From assembly GCA_000507305.1 (NCBI GenBank), contig DF241663.1, positions 1 to 64,000 on the forward strand: DNA of 64,000 nt. Reading direction: 5' to 3'. This document shows, one piece after another, positions 35,406 to 48,545 of the stretch. The notes beneath the pieces were generated by a model, which was not told the origin of the DNA, did no database searches, and saw only the letters and a list, made by a program, of their open reading frames with translations. Each line of letters begins with the position of its first letter. Position 1 is the stretch's first letter. The translations under genes were made by a program, and so were the position numbers. Source of the DNA: Breviolum minutum Mf 1.05b.01 (Eukaryota > Sar > Dinophyceae > Suessiales > Symbiodiniaceae).

Positions 35406-36790
35406 TCAATCGGCATTGCTAAGATGCAGTAAGTCTCCCAACACTGCTTCAACAGCAGCTGAGTCTTCCCGATTTGGCCACTCAGCCTGGAGTTGGGGTG
35501 CAGAAAACGAGAACCTCAGAGGTCTTTAGAGGCCACCTCGGGAGGGAGTGCTTCTCGTTGAAGATCTCTGTAGGCCTGAAACCGTAGTTCGAAATGATTG
35601 CAAATGTGTCATATGACTTCATGTTTGTTCCATAGTATCATGCAATATTAATGTCACTGCATTAGCATCATTGCATGCATATTTTTTGCTTCCCTTGCAG
35701 AGTTTAAGTTGCTTGAATGATCTATACATATAATATCTATACAAATCACAGTTTTGTACATGTATAGGTTGCATACCTTACATGTGCCGGCGACTTCCAA
35801 CCAGGATGCCTCTTCGGCCGCAACCTCGAAGCTGTGGTGCCAGAACAGTCCATCTTCAACCTCTTACAAGTCCAGTAATCAAATCCAAGACCAAACGAGC
35901 AAACGCCATGTAACTGCTAGTATACTAATATAGATCTTGCATATTTGCTGCATATGTCAGAGTATAATATACAGTTTGTTACATTATTCAATCCACAGTC
36001 CATTGGCATAAGCAGATGCATTGCTAAGACCGAAAGTGCTTCGAAATCAGCATTGCTCATGGGAGGTCGGGAGGTGGGACGGAACAAGGATAACTTTTAC
36101 ATATGTTTAACAACGCAAACAACGTCACACCTCAAACCAAAAACTATCAAACCTCAAGACCTCTGCATTTGCTTGGGCGTCCTGTGGTTGGCTAAACAAA
36201 AATAAAGCTCAATGACAAACGCCAGCCAAAGAGGATAATATACAAAACAGAGTAAAAAGAGAAGTCCAGAAGCCCTGCAGTGCCATGAGCTGCTACAAAA
36301 AGTATACCTAAACAAACCTATCCGGCCTATGCGGTATAAACATCACATTTTTCTAAGATATGACTTTGACGTTTATCTCTTGCCAGATATTCTCATCCTA
36401 TATTATATGCAATAATGATGATTTTGGTACAAATAGTCAGTAGTGTAAACTAGTTACTATGTAAGGCCAAGAAATGCCAATTGTCCTGCTTATCTCTGCG
36501 GAGATTCTTCTTGTGATGAATTTTGCGTGTGGAAGAGAGCCCCAAGAAAGCCATCAATTGACAAAAATACCTCAAGAAACCATAAGCATACTGTAGATCC
36601 ACACCTGCCTCCCTCCAAATCGTGGTGTCATCCAAACGTCGGTGAAGAGCCTCAAACCGCCAAAATGGGAAAATGCTGAAAAATCTCTACGTTCATATTT
36701 TAGGACCACATCATAAAGGTTCCGGAATCAACAGGTTGGACAAAAGGGTTTGCCTCATTGTAGTTGGCAACGAAGTCTCGGCAGTCCTTG
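35406..36790 (-). CDS. Candidate exons of an unidentified gene
   Basis: Minus-strand pieces with coding character: about 36790-36710 (GKDCRDFVANYNEANPFVQP), about 36660-36600 (RFEALHRRLDDTTIWREAG), about 35865-35782 (VEDGLFWHHSFEVAAEEASW), about 35560 (LQREALPPEVASK) and about 35490-35406 (AEWPNREDSAAVEAVLGDL, ending SNAD and a TGA). Acceptor-like AG/G sites precede several of them. I did not establish the joins and do not recognise the protein. It may be two partial genes. Confidence 0.3.
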
Positions 36791-36799
36791 CCAGCTCAG

Positions 36800-39700
36800 G
36801 ACATCTACTGTCGTTGACAAGTTCAAACAAAGCTTGTCACGCACGATCTTGGAAAAAACATGAAAACATCTGAAAACATCTGAAAACACTTGCACTAACA
36901 CAGCTACCTTTTGCCTTAGATGGTGAAAGCTCAGCACTGCTTGGTGGTGTGATCTTCAAGTCTCCAGCCACAACTGCCCAAGGAAGTGTTCACGTTCCAT
37001 GCAACTTCACCATGTTTCACAAGCATGCTACTCAACAACGGTCTCCTGGAAAAACGGCTCGACGTCATGTTGAGCCACCTGTGGCAAAACGCCGCCCTTA
37101 CTATGCTTTTCACATTGGATCAAATTGGCTTTTGACTCATCTGCACGGACTGCACCAAAGTGGTTGTCTTATCCAGTCTCGGTACTGTTTTAGACCAAGG
37201 CCCAAGGACACTTGATATTTTGGATGTGGTGTTAAAATTGAGATTTGGGCCTGGCCAGCTAGTTCCAGCAACTTTGCAGAATCCTGGAAAAATGGCACAA
37301 ACGTGTATAGCTAGGATAGAACCACACCACCTGTAGAAAGAGTCCTTGCTAGCCGAAAGTTTATCCAAGTATCACAAACCAATGGGAGAATCCTGCGATT
37401 GTCCGTTTCCAATGCTTCCTCGAAGTGTGTTGCAACTTAAGCATCTACGAATCCTTTGAAGCTTTCCATCAATACATATCAGTCCATCCTGGCCAGCTGC
37501 TTCGACTTCCTCTGCTCTCAAACGGAGAGCGCAGCAAAGGTAGAACCTGAGAAGAAGACCAAGCTGGTCATACTGGGATGTCTGGAAAAGATTACTCAAA
37601 CCGATACCAAGATGCAACTGCTTCGGAATACTGGTGTTTTTTTGTTGTTTTATACGGATTTACGCTTTCCTCTAACCGTATCCATGCGTTCCCCATGGAT
37701 TCTGCCGAAACTTTCATAGTCGACTAAGACAGTTTGCAGTTTGCTGCCAGGCTAAGCCTGGAACTCCCCCAAGGCAGCTTGCGCTTGTTCATTCATGAAG
37801 ACATGCGGCCTATTTTTGATCTTGCCAAATGGCAAAGTGCAAAACACTCGTAATCTGTAGTTGATATCCACTTTGCTTTTGAGAATGGTGGTCCAAAGAG
37901 CATGCTGCATTTACATTGTATCCATAGCACATGCTGTGTGCTCTTTATTTGGACAATCATTACTAATTATTATCTATCAAACATCTAATTATATAAAATA
38001 TATGTGTATAGTCAGTAAGTTGACTTTTTGATTGCTGCCAAATCAAAAATGCTGAGTACCTCTTCAGATCCTTTCGATTGCATTTTGCCTCAGAAACAAG
38101 TGAAGCAAAAAATGGGGAAAATGAAAATGAGCTAACAACAATGGTGCTTCAAACAAGTCCAGCTGGTACATTCTGCATTACTAATCAAGAGGTGGTCCAT
38201 TCATTCAGGTGACACCTGAAAAGTAATTCAAAGCGCATGGCCATAAAGTTGGCATAGCGCGGCATGCAAACATGTAGCTTCCTGTCAAACCCATCTCATC
38301 AGGTTGATTGTTCTTGGTTTAGCACCCTTGAGCGACTCTGTCATTTGATCATAACAACAAGGCAGGCAGACTCCCAGGTACCCAGCCTTAGCATCACAAT
38401 CAACATCTGAATACATCTGACATTCTTGGCAGCTAAGCTGCACTTATCGACTTAATACGATGTTGAATTCTGTTGACATGAAATTTTACAATGCAGACTG
38501 TAGACTATGTGACTATATGCGACTATGTATATATATATATATTCATATACATTTAACTATATATATATGCATGTATACCACAAGACTCAAGATGAGGATG
38601 CCACAAAGTCTGCGCTTTTTCCGTCCACGATGGATGCAGCTTTCCTCTGCACGCCTCTGTCACACATTGCACAATTGCAACACCAAGCGACCGAGCTGAT
38701 TCTTTGGATGCTTCGGATGCTTATGTAAACGACCCTGGGAAAATGACGTCAGCCACAGCTTGTGCTGCACCAGGGAGCAAAGGATGCAGCGCATACCTGA
38801 TTACAAGACCCAGCGGGAAAAAACTGCCTTTTGTGAGGTCAAGGTGCTACTGAAACAAGATCAAGCAAGCATGCTGCCCATTCCCAACTCATTATTGAAA
38901 CTTCAGCGCACTTGCCCGTGTACTTGGCAGCAGCAGCGGCCGCCACCGCTGCCATGGCTCAGAAAGCTCGGTTTGCTTTTTGACAGAAACACCTCTTTCA
39001 TCATTCTTCATGCTATTCCTATCTTTTCTATTCTTTTCTACATATTTCTGCTTTCCAGATTTCTTTTCAGTTGGATATTCACATTCCACAACGAAGGCAA
39101 TAGCACAAAGACGAGTGGTCTTCAAAAGCACGCTGCTTATCCTTGTGATGATGTCTGTCAAAGGTCTTCCCTGCTCTGTTGTTGCGCTGAAAATTGAGAC
39201 AAGCTACAATACAAGAATAGAGCCATGAAAGTAATACGAGCCAGAAGTCAGCAAGTGCCTCCGAGGCCTTGTGTATCGCTTGGTAACGAGTCCTTGTGCT
39301 TGGCACGAGAGACACTTTTTGGCACTCACACTAAAAGCATCTAAAAGCCCAAGCTATTGCTGAGGCGCATGCATGAAACTTGAAACAAGCATAAACTATT
39401 GGCATATTGTCTTTCTGTGCAATCTTTGGCACTAAACTCCATCCTCTTTGTGATGCCCTCAGCTGTCATCAGCCTGAACCCCCTTGGACTCCTGGTTAGT
39501 GTTTAGCCTTGAATGCAAGCAGGATTGAGAATATTGGCAAGAGAATGTCCTTGCAAAATGAATCAGCCGTTACTTTCATCAGCATCCAACTCAAGCAAGA
39601 GGCAGAAATGCTCATCCGATGCAATTCCTTCCGCCTTTTTCTTGCCTCGGCTGTCAGTGAAGTTTGTGTTGGGCACATGATGGAACACAACCTTGAAGCT

Positions 39701-39900
39701 CACATGCGCATTGACATACACCATAGCTGTCATCAAATATCTGCAAGTTGCGCTTTGACCAGGAGGTCTCTATCTTTGGTCAAATAAGTTTTACCTGATT
39801 CCCCGCCACAACAGCTCTGAGTCAACTGTCAGTGACACTGCCAATCACGACAGAATTTAGCTCAAATGCTAAATCTTCTTGCTGCTCATTTCAAACCGAT
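36800..39900. other. Stretch without a recognisable gene
   Basis: Weak minus-strand exon-like pieces occur at about 37080-37010 (VAQHDVEPFFQETVVE), 37545-37490 (FYLCCALRLRAEEVEAAG) and 38950-38890 (AMAAVAAAAAAKYTGKCAEV). None links to a named family. TATATATAT runs lie at about 38527-38570. I treat the region as intron or spacer. Confidence 0.25.
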
Positions 39901-39949
39901 CTGTGTGGTATCATACAGGATGTTGTTGGAAATATCAGCTATGTGAGCT

Positions 39950-42315
39950 CTGAGCAACTCACTTCTTCGCTCATAGGTCGTTTGACTGTATGTGACTTGC
40001 TTTGAAAGGATGAACCTGGCGGGGAAACTTCCAGTGCTTGTCTGGGATGGTCCTGATGGCCCTTGCAAACGTGCAACAAACGCACCTCTTCCAAGCTGGG
40101 AGCATCACGATAACCAAGGCCAGTGCCATGATTATGTGCCCAAGCACTGGGTTGGAATACCTTGCCATCATCCATTGCAATACCAAAAAAAATCAAAAAC
40201 ACTGGAAAAAAACATCTTGAAAAAACAACTTCACATTTCAGCAAATGTGTGAAATGAAGGATTCAGTGATTCAGTCAAACATGCAGGTCTTTGCAACACT
40301 GAACTTCTTGCTCTCCCAAATGGACAGCTCTTGAGGCTGGGCACGTGTGCGTGATAACTGCGATGGACTTGTTGAACACAGGCTCCCAAGAAATACCAAC
40401 TACGACTCCCAAGGCCATGATTACATCCCTGCCAGCACTCTGAAGGAAGTCGGATGTTGCAGAGTAACTATTTCACTAACTTATAGCTGAAGCAAAATCA
40501 AAGCAAACTCATGTGCAGACAGGACTCTTGAAAAGTCGTCCAGTTCCTCGAAGACCGCGAATACCTATGCGACAAAACTGTCACATGTGACATTGCATCC
40601 AAAGCATCATGTCCTTACACATGATAGGCATACAGTATCTGGCTGACAGCATCTCGGTCCCAGGCTATCCTCAATCTTGTCCAAAGGAAGAATTACAAGG
40701 AAAGATGCAGCCGACACAACAAGAGCCTTGGCCACTTGACGAGTCCGGAATGAGAGCAGCCCAAACACTTTTGACATCTATGCTGCATATCCATGCTGGA
40801 CAACACCGGAACTGCCTTGGCCTTGAAAAAAATATCTCCTACATGACTCTATGAGTCTATGTACATCTCATTTCCCTTGAGACTTACAAACCACATACAA
40901 CTACTGTATGGCCTTGTTGCGAGTGCTTGATTCCAAATACTGTAAATTCAGTACATCTCTTGGTATGTGTATCTACTGTGTCCCTGCGACTGTTTGGATG
41001 TGCCTCGAGTTCTCGTTCGTGATCTTTGCATATCTTAGCCAAGAGACAGAAGCAAGTCTCACGACCAGGGAAGCCGGTAGCAAGTCGAAAACTTGTTTCT
41101 GCAAAGGGCATCGTTGCTTCGCGGTCAACTTATATATAATTGTCTGGATCATGATGCAACTGCAAATTGAGGTCCATTTACAATTGGATCCGCAGCAAAA
41201 CCAAGTAAAGCAAGTAAAAACACGTGGGCATTGCAAGCTCAAAGTCCTTGCACAAGTCAATAATTGCCCATTGAACAGCTCGAATTAAGGACCAGCTGAA
41301 CACCAGAGAGAGCGCTGATTGCAAAAGTTCTCGTACCTGAGTGGCAAAATGTGATTAGTATTGACAAGTAAAGAACAAGTGGATTGGCGATTGAGATCTG
41401 AAGGAATTCAATTGAAGTCATTCAAAATATTTCGGACATTTCAAAACGATTTACCAGAATGTGAAACTGACACTTTGCCCTACTACTACAATCGACATCA
41501 ATCGGCTACATACTACTACACTCTGAATCTGCCTCAGAGCTTCCCTCCTCCCTCCTCAACCCTGGCTACCACCTCCCGCCTTGGTTGCAAATGTAGGTTC
41601 GTTTGGTCTTCTTGTCCAAATGACAGCCACAGCAATGGAGGTTGCCTTACTCAAACGAAAAACGGATGAATTTCTGAGGCAACTGCTAAACTGCTACTTG
41701 TAAACCGGCCAAACCTCTCAGCGCTTTTCGATGCTTTTCGTATTCTCTGCTAAGGCACAAGCACCACCGAGCCAAAGGTCAGGAGTCCCAGAGCCCCAGT
41801 AAAACTTGTTGACGATGGGAGTTGGGCGAGTTCGAAGTTGCTCTGCACGCCAGTGATGCCAAAAGCTATACAAAACACCAACAAATATGAGGCTGACAAA
41901 CCCAGAACCTCAGGCCAAATTGCAAATTGCACCAGATCTGTTGAAATTCGGAGCCCCCATCCATCAATGAGCTTGATACTGCTTTTCTATTGAAAAAAGA
42001 AATGGGTGCCAACTTAATTCGAGACTTTTTTGTGTTTTTGGCTTGCCATTTGCTTTCCCTTCATTGTTGAGTACTTTCCTTTCATTTCAGTTTCACAATG
42101 CTCCTTCTTCAAATGATGTGGCAAAAAATTGGGGCTGAGGAAATCTAGCAGGAATTAAGGAGATTTCAAGGATTCATAGAAATTTTCAAGATTCCCGAGG
42201 AAAGGTTAAAAACAGGCTAACCCAAAATAAATGCTTACACAAAATCTTTTGTTGTGAAGAGATCACCCATGTCTCAGCAAACACCTCATCATCATCATCA
42301 TCATCATCATCATCG

Positions 42316-42374
<59 letters not shown>

Positions 42375-45300
42375 TATTGGGCCATTGGGCCAATTTCTCA
42401 AAAACCCTCCATGAACTTATATATCCTGTTTTGAGGTCCACAAGTTTGTTATTGAACGTGCTTGTATCGTCATCACGTTCCATGGAAGCCACTTTTATCT
42501 TAAAGACCATAGCTACACCCACCAAAGGCTATGGATATAGTTCACTATATATAAGGCTATGAAAGGCTAGGGAAGGCTACACAAAGCTACAAAAAGTTAA
42601 CAAAGCTAACAAAAGCTACAGTATAAAAAGTTAAATTCGGCGTTTAAAAAAAGGCTATTTTATTCTCACTTTTGGGGATTAATGTTCACACTTTTGTCCC
42701 ATTTGATTGCCCCCTGAAGGAAACTCTGCCCAGCTATTTTTCCCACTTGCTGGCCCCTCCTTGCCACTTTTTTTTTACTAAGGTAAGGTTTTCTTCACAC
42801 AAACAATCCAAATAGAACTCTTCTCATATGTTCCCACTTTTTTGGTTCATCCTGGTCCTTATTGTTATTGTTACACAAACAATAATTACAGTGTTACAAA
42901 CTCTATAGGAATACTTCAAGTAAATAAACCTACAGTTGGCATATTTCTCTAATTCTCACACCCCCATTGTTTTGCAAAAGAAGGCACCGTGTGTGTCTGT
43001 GTGTACTAATTTAGTAACAACATTATCTGTGTCACAAACCTTTAACAATCTATGAAAAGAAACACTTGGCACACTTGCATCACACTGCTGACTGATGATT
43101 TCATTGCTGTTCGTTTATTTAGATGGCTAAGAATGGATTTGCAAACCTAATGATGGCCATAGCAAAGTTTCCAACAAAGAGGGCTTTATTTAGCTTTATT
43201 CAGCTTTATTTAGCTCCCATGGACTCCTCTTTCAACTGAAGAAGCATCATATCAATGCAGGTATAGAAGGGTATCTAATGTTTCCTCATTTCCTCAATTC
43301 CCAATATCATTCGCAATGCTGCGCCATTTTTTCCTGATCTATCCACGCAGCGTTCTCATGGTTTAAAAATGTTTAAATATGTTTTAAATGGATTCATTAT
43401 GCTTCATGGCAAGTCGCGTCAACTTCAGCATCGTCCACAGAGTCAAAGAACAGGTCAACTAGTTGCTCCAGCCGCCCTCTGCAGCTGAAAAGCCTGAAAC
43501 ATTATGAAACAAGTTTTTTGACTGAGGTTGAATCAAACAACCACCGACAAAGCACAACACATGGTATACCATTTCTGTCCAGGCTCTCTGCAACTCGGAA
43601 GACAAGGAATACCACCAGCAAGTGAATCAGAAGAGCCAACCTTGGAACGGATTCAATTTCTGGGACGCCCAGAAGATGAAACAGAGTCAGGTGTGTATCC
43701 GACTCAATCCAGCACAGCTGCGTCCCAGAAACAAACTGCATATCACGTTCTGCGCAAAGAAGGGCAAGCGCATCAGATTTACCTCAAAGTAGCTGACAGC
43801 AGGGACAGACCAGGAAACTGTAAAATGAGGATGAAGCTTGCAATGGTTTGCCAAAAGCTTTGGCAACTCAGTGGCGGAGATTGTTGCTGTCTTTCGAATT
43901 CCGTGCGTGAAAACAGCCAGGGCGCTCCAGCATAGATCGAGGCGAAGGCTGTTGTGTGGGAGAAGAAAACGGTCAGACTACGCATTCCTGGCTCACTGAG
44001 GATTTCGGATTTCTCGTTGAACATGTTTGCGGCCAAGGCACTGCCCTCAATGTGTTCCATAGCTAAATTTCTCTGCCTACCGGGAAGCACTGGTGCATCC
44101 ACGAGCATGGGCAATATCAGTCAGCTTTTGCAAGTTTGATGCTCAACCGAACATTCAAGCCTACAAAAGATTGGATAATTATCGTCATCAGTGGCTATAG
44201 CTCGCCCCCAACCTCAGTGATGGAAAACCCACGAATTTCACGAATTTCAAGCTCTCGTATACTTCTGGCTCAGCTATTGAATTGTGTGAACTGTATGGAT
44301 TTGGATTGATGTTAGTGCTGCAAGTGGATGCTAATGATTTCTGATGGTAGATCCTGTCGAGATTCGCTTGTACACAATTCGACCAGGATCGACCGGCTCC
44401 TCAAGCAGTATATCGTGGCATTTACTGTGCAATGTTGCTACGTCTGCAAGCTTTCAACGCCATCTCAACAGATAAAAGCTACTGCAGTTCTCAATTCTTG
44501 TGCACCTTGTGAGCTGCCAGCATATGATCTTCTATGACCCAGTCTTCCTCATTTTGGGCTACGGGAATGCAATTTGGGCAGAAAACAAAATCTGCATTTC
44601 GATGCATTTTGATCAGCCAATTGCAGTCTCGAAGCTATTTCAATCTCCTCATCAGCTACAAAGGGAAAAAGCAGCCCGGCTGAAAAGCCTGCATGAGCCG
44701 GTGAATTTTACACTAACCTCTCAACTTGCACATTGATGCAACTTGCATGTCTGGAAAGATGCAGTGACCAATGGTCCCCAATCAGGGCCATGCCTATGAT
44801 CCCAATGAGAACCGCAAACCACGCGACTAACCTCAAATGGACCGAGGTTCCCATGCAGCTGTCACATCTGCATGGAATCCGTTGGTCACATCAACCCCGA
44901 CCTACCTATCCATTTATCCATCTCCCCTCTACCTACTGGGCAACATAGCTACCTGGATATCTAATGCTATCTATCCATCATTCTGACAGCCAGCTAGCCA
45001 TCTGCCTGAATACTTAGCTGACTACTTAGCTTTGAACATCTTTTGCCTACTCTGAATCCCCTCTAAGTACCATTGCCGTGTTTTTTCGTCGCTTTCAAAC
45101 ACATGATTGAGCTATGGATGTGGTTCTGTCTGCATCCACCGCAATCTGCTTCGACCAAAGCGCATGGAATAGCCAATGATGCACCTACGTCCTTAGCAGA
45201 TGTTCTGTTGGTATATAACGGCATATAAGTATCGAATCTTCTATCAAGACTGAACAGATACTTCTCGCTATCGAATGAAATCAAGTGGCCCGCATCGCCA

Positions 45301-45830
45301 TCATCAGCAGCAGAAAACATGTACTCAATGCTTTTGCTGACGTTGGCAAAGGTCAGGAGAGAGATGAAAATCGACGTTGACATACCTCACTGCATCAGGG
45401 TCCTGGCTGTTTTCGCTAAAGTTCAAACAGTTGCATGAAGGTAGCGCTCAGGAACGGATCTACTAAGTGCAGTCACAGGTACTCAATACGTCCCAAGAAT
45501 AACGTCTGACATCATCGTCATTCCAGTTCACAAGATACGCGGCCCTGAGCGGAGTTTGTAGTGAACGGATTGATGTCTTACTGGGTCACCAACAAAGCAC
45601 TCGTACGAGTATCGTACGAGTATGAGGTTTCTCTTGAAGTCAATGAATGAGAAGAGTGTGCAATTCAATAAGATAATGTCTTGATATGTGGCTTTTGCAT
45701 GCTTTTGTTTGTTTTTGTGAGATCATCGATTCATCCACAAACCCAAAGCTGTGCCAATGAGGTGCATCAATGCAAATGAAGTTGTGCCCAGCAGAGTGTA
45801 CGCCACCCCGTGTCCTTCTGCAGAAAACTC
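39950..45830 (-). CDS. Candidate many-exon polytopic membrane protein
   Basis: A series of minus-strand exon-like blocks encodes likely membrane helices. In transcript order they are about 45826-45735 (GVAYTLLGTTSFALMHLIG), 45383-45200 (SIFISLLTFANVSKSIEYMF), 44830-44755 (LVAWFAVLIGIIGMALIGDH), 44110-43930 (AFASIYAGAPWLFSR), about 43650-43560 (LALLIHLLVVFLVFRVAE), 41915-41755 (ASYLLVFCIAFGITGVQ), 40790-40640 (ALVVSAASFLVILPLDKIED), 40440-40325 (DVIMALGVVVGISWEPVFN) and about 40170-40080 (PVLGHIIMALALVIVMLP). The repeated hydrophobic runs of about 20 residues, all in one orientation, are hard to explain by chance. I did not resolve the splice joins or find a family motif, and two adjacent genes are possible. 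Confidence 0.35.
42286..42374. repeat. CAT trinucleotide microsatellite
   Basis: About 29 CAT/ATC units with a single CGT interruption near 42314. The poly-His and poly-Asp frames through it are by-products. It lies in a likely intron of the membrane-protein candidate. Confidence 0.97.
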
Positions 45831-45839
45831 CTGCACACA

Positions 45840-48540
45840 ACCAGCAATGCTAGGGCGTCTTCATGTACCATGACCTGCAATGACAAACCCAGAGTTCCGG
45901 TCCTCTCTTTTGACCTGAATCTCTGTGCATTGTGATCGCTGGAAAGGATGTAAATTGATTAGAGAAGGTTTGCCTTGCATCACTTGCATCTATCAAAAAC
46001 ATTCAAAAGCTGCTTCAGACAAAGGTCTTCCATTTTCTCCGCCTGCCAACAAACAGGAAGACTGCAAGCCAACATCTACAGTGCATACTGCATACTACTC
46101 GTTCATGGTCACAGTGTTGCCAAAAAATCAGGTCCGAGTGTGTACACATGAGAACCCATCCCTTTGCAAGTGTACGCTCTCTGTTGCCCTAGAGTCTTCA
46201 AATTGTCCTGGATCTTGTAAGCCAGCCTGCTCCTCTGAGAGGGACGCATTTTGCAGTTGCCTGATGAATGTGCTCAGAGCGATAGAAGTTCACAAGAGAC
46301 AAAAAAATTGCAAAAGCAGGAGGGGATCCACAAACAGGCAGCAGAACCATGCTGTGCAGCCGATGCCTCTGTGGAAGTCCATCTGCACTCACTACGAGCA
46401 AAGCCTTTGTCCAGTCGTCAACTGCCCTCATCACTCACAGCTCAGTCAAAACCTACTTATGCCATACCATGCACTACGTGCAGCACATCTTGATTTGATC
46501 TTGAGTCTTTGAGCAAACCGGGCTTATTTTTCAGAAAACTTATCCACAACATCGAGCTGGGTGCGGTACTCATCTGGAAGCTAACATCTCTTCAAGCCAA
46601 GCTTCGATCAAATGAGACAATGTCCGAAGATGCATCTGTGCTTCAGCCACGCTATGGCAAGGATGTACTAAGCAGCAGAAAAATCAAGACATAAACTACA
46701 CTGACCTCAGTTTGGACGCTATGATGATGATGCCAAGTGATGCCATCATATTATGAAATATTATGGTCTCTTAAGCTTCAATTCAAGCTTTTCTTTGGAT
46801 ATGAATGATAGGCGAATAGGCAGTCTCCTCAGTTGACCTCTTGATAGGGTCTTGAGCCAAAAGCACCAGAAAGTTACAAGTAGATTCTTGCGGAGACATG
46901 TCAGCAAGAATCAGGAAATAGACTCAATAGACTGAAAAATGCTGAAAAGTGAAAAATTGCGAAAAAGCCCCTGTGATGGCCTCACAAATTGGTGCATATT
47001 TCCGAGAAAAGCGCTTCCTCTTCTGGTACGAGGATGATAAGCAAGGCGAAAATGTCAGGGCCAATTGTGCATTGAACCCAGTTGGAAGACACGCCAGGTT
47101 CATTACACGACATGGTCAAAGGTGCAAAGGTTGAATTGGAAGAAAACAAGTTTTCTGTTCTTCCGAAGCTACTGCGTCTGATCAAAGCTGGACAAAATGA
47201 CCTTGCCACTGTTGGAACAAATCTTTAAAGAAGCCTTTTCGAAGTCGGATGATTCGTCCTTTCATGCTAGAAAGACTACTTCAAACTGGAGAATGTTCGA
47301 CGATGTTACGGTTGGAAACGCTGCGTCAGGTCACAACACTATGTGTCAGAACAAAACCTCTTGCAAGTCTTTGCTTAGCCTGGGCAAAGTTGTGCGAAAG
47401 CCAAACCAGCCCAACTTTGAAGCTCCGAAGCTCTTGAAAAACTCCGTCCGGAGGAAAAGATTCGCATGTGAACTAGAAGTTCACATATGCATCTCAAGAT
47501 GCATCTCAAGTGCATATGATGCTAATCTTTGCCGAAACGGGCTTGTGTGCCCGAGGCTGTTCTTGACAGCGCAAGCAGGTCCAAAGGATTGGCTGCTCAA
47601 AAGTGGCTGCCACTGGTTGGCCGAGTGGATGCAAATTGTTCAAGCAAAAGCATGGATTGACTTTCAATCCTCGGAAGAGTGTTTCTTTTCTGTGCATTGC
47701 TGTAGTTGAATCCCCTCGGCCTTTAGCACTATAGGCTCTCATTGCCAGTGCAATATATTTACAGAGTGTACATGACAGCAACTTCACGCTGCTAATTGAG
47801 CAAGATCGATTGAATTAGAATTAGTAAATCAAAAATCCAAAATCACTGATAAAAAAATGAATACAAAAGAGCTAACAGTTGCTTATTTCCTCGCTGAGTT
47901 TCATGTTTGCTGGTGGATAAATAAAGGTTGGGTGGTCGTTCTGGGAACTATTTTCATCAGAGAGTTTTGAGATTAAACACTCAAACCTCGAAGTAAATCC
48001 TAGCTGCTAGCTGACCTATGCTGACCTCCTGCGAAAGAAAAAAAATCGCATGGGTCACAACTTTTCGCACCCTAGTTCAATGTCTCGACCAAAAGTCTGA
48101 GCGTCATTGTTTGACATCCGGCAGGGCACATTCGCCGCTCAACCGCTCAGGACCTGGCAAACATATTAAGAGTCTGTTGCCATTTTGCAGTCAGAGATGA
48201 TCCGCACAGTGCAGGCCTTTTGTTCGAAAGCATTACCCAGCTTGGGCATAAATTCCTGAATGCCACTAGTGAAGTTGCAAAGGCTTGGAAATGCATGGAA
48301 TATCTTCAACTTGAATGTGAAGAAGCCGCTGTTTCTTTCGCGTTTTGATCGGTCCTGGCTCAATGTATCCCCATCGAGACCGCTCAAAACCTGACAAAGT
48401 CTTGCATTGAAGAGAAAGAAGAGAGTAGAGAGCACGTGGTGAAACATGTCGCAGAATGCAAGAAAATTGAATCCCAGAATGGGCAGCTGAGCAAATGTTC
48501 CATTTGCACCGAGTGGTAAAGCTTAAGCAAACATGGCAGG
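45840..48540. other. Stretch without a firm gene
   Basis: Possible minus-strand exon pieces lie at about 46300-46200 (STFIRQLQNASLSEEQAG) and 47130-46985 (NWVQCTIGPDIFALLIILVP). A spliced-leader-like 12-mer lies at 46851-46862. I could not assemble a gene. The plus-strand frame at about 47200-47700 shows no family features. Confidence 0.25.
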
Positions 48541-48545
48541 GGCTC

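Noticed and set aside
42186..42562. Poly-Asp and poly-His frames
   Set aside because: They are products of the CAT microsatellite.
46982..47209. Possible DHHC palmitoyltransferase fragment (TIGPDIFALLIILVP)
   Set aside because: A GPD plus membrane helix occurs in that family, but no DHHC cysteine-rich block is found downstream.
47197..47709. 170-codon plus-strand open frame
   Set aside because: It has no recognisable motif and opposes the gene direction of the region; the antisense frame is equally open.
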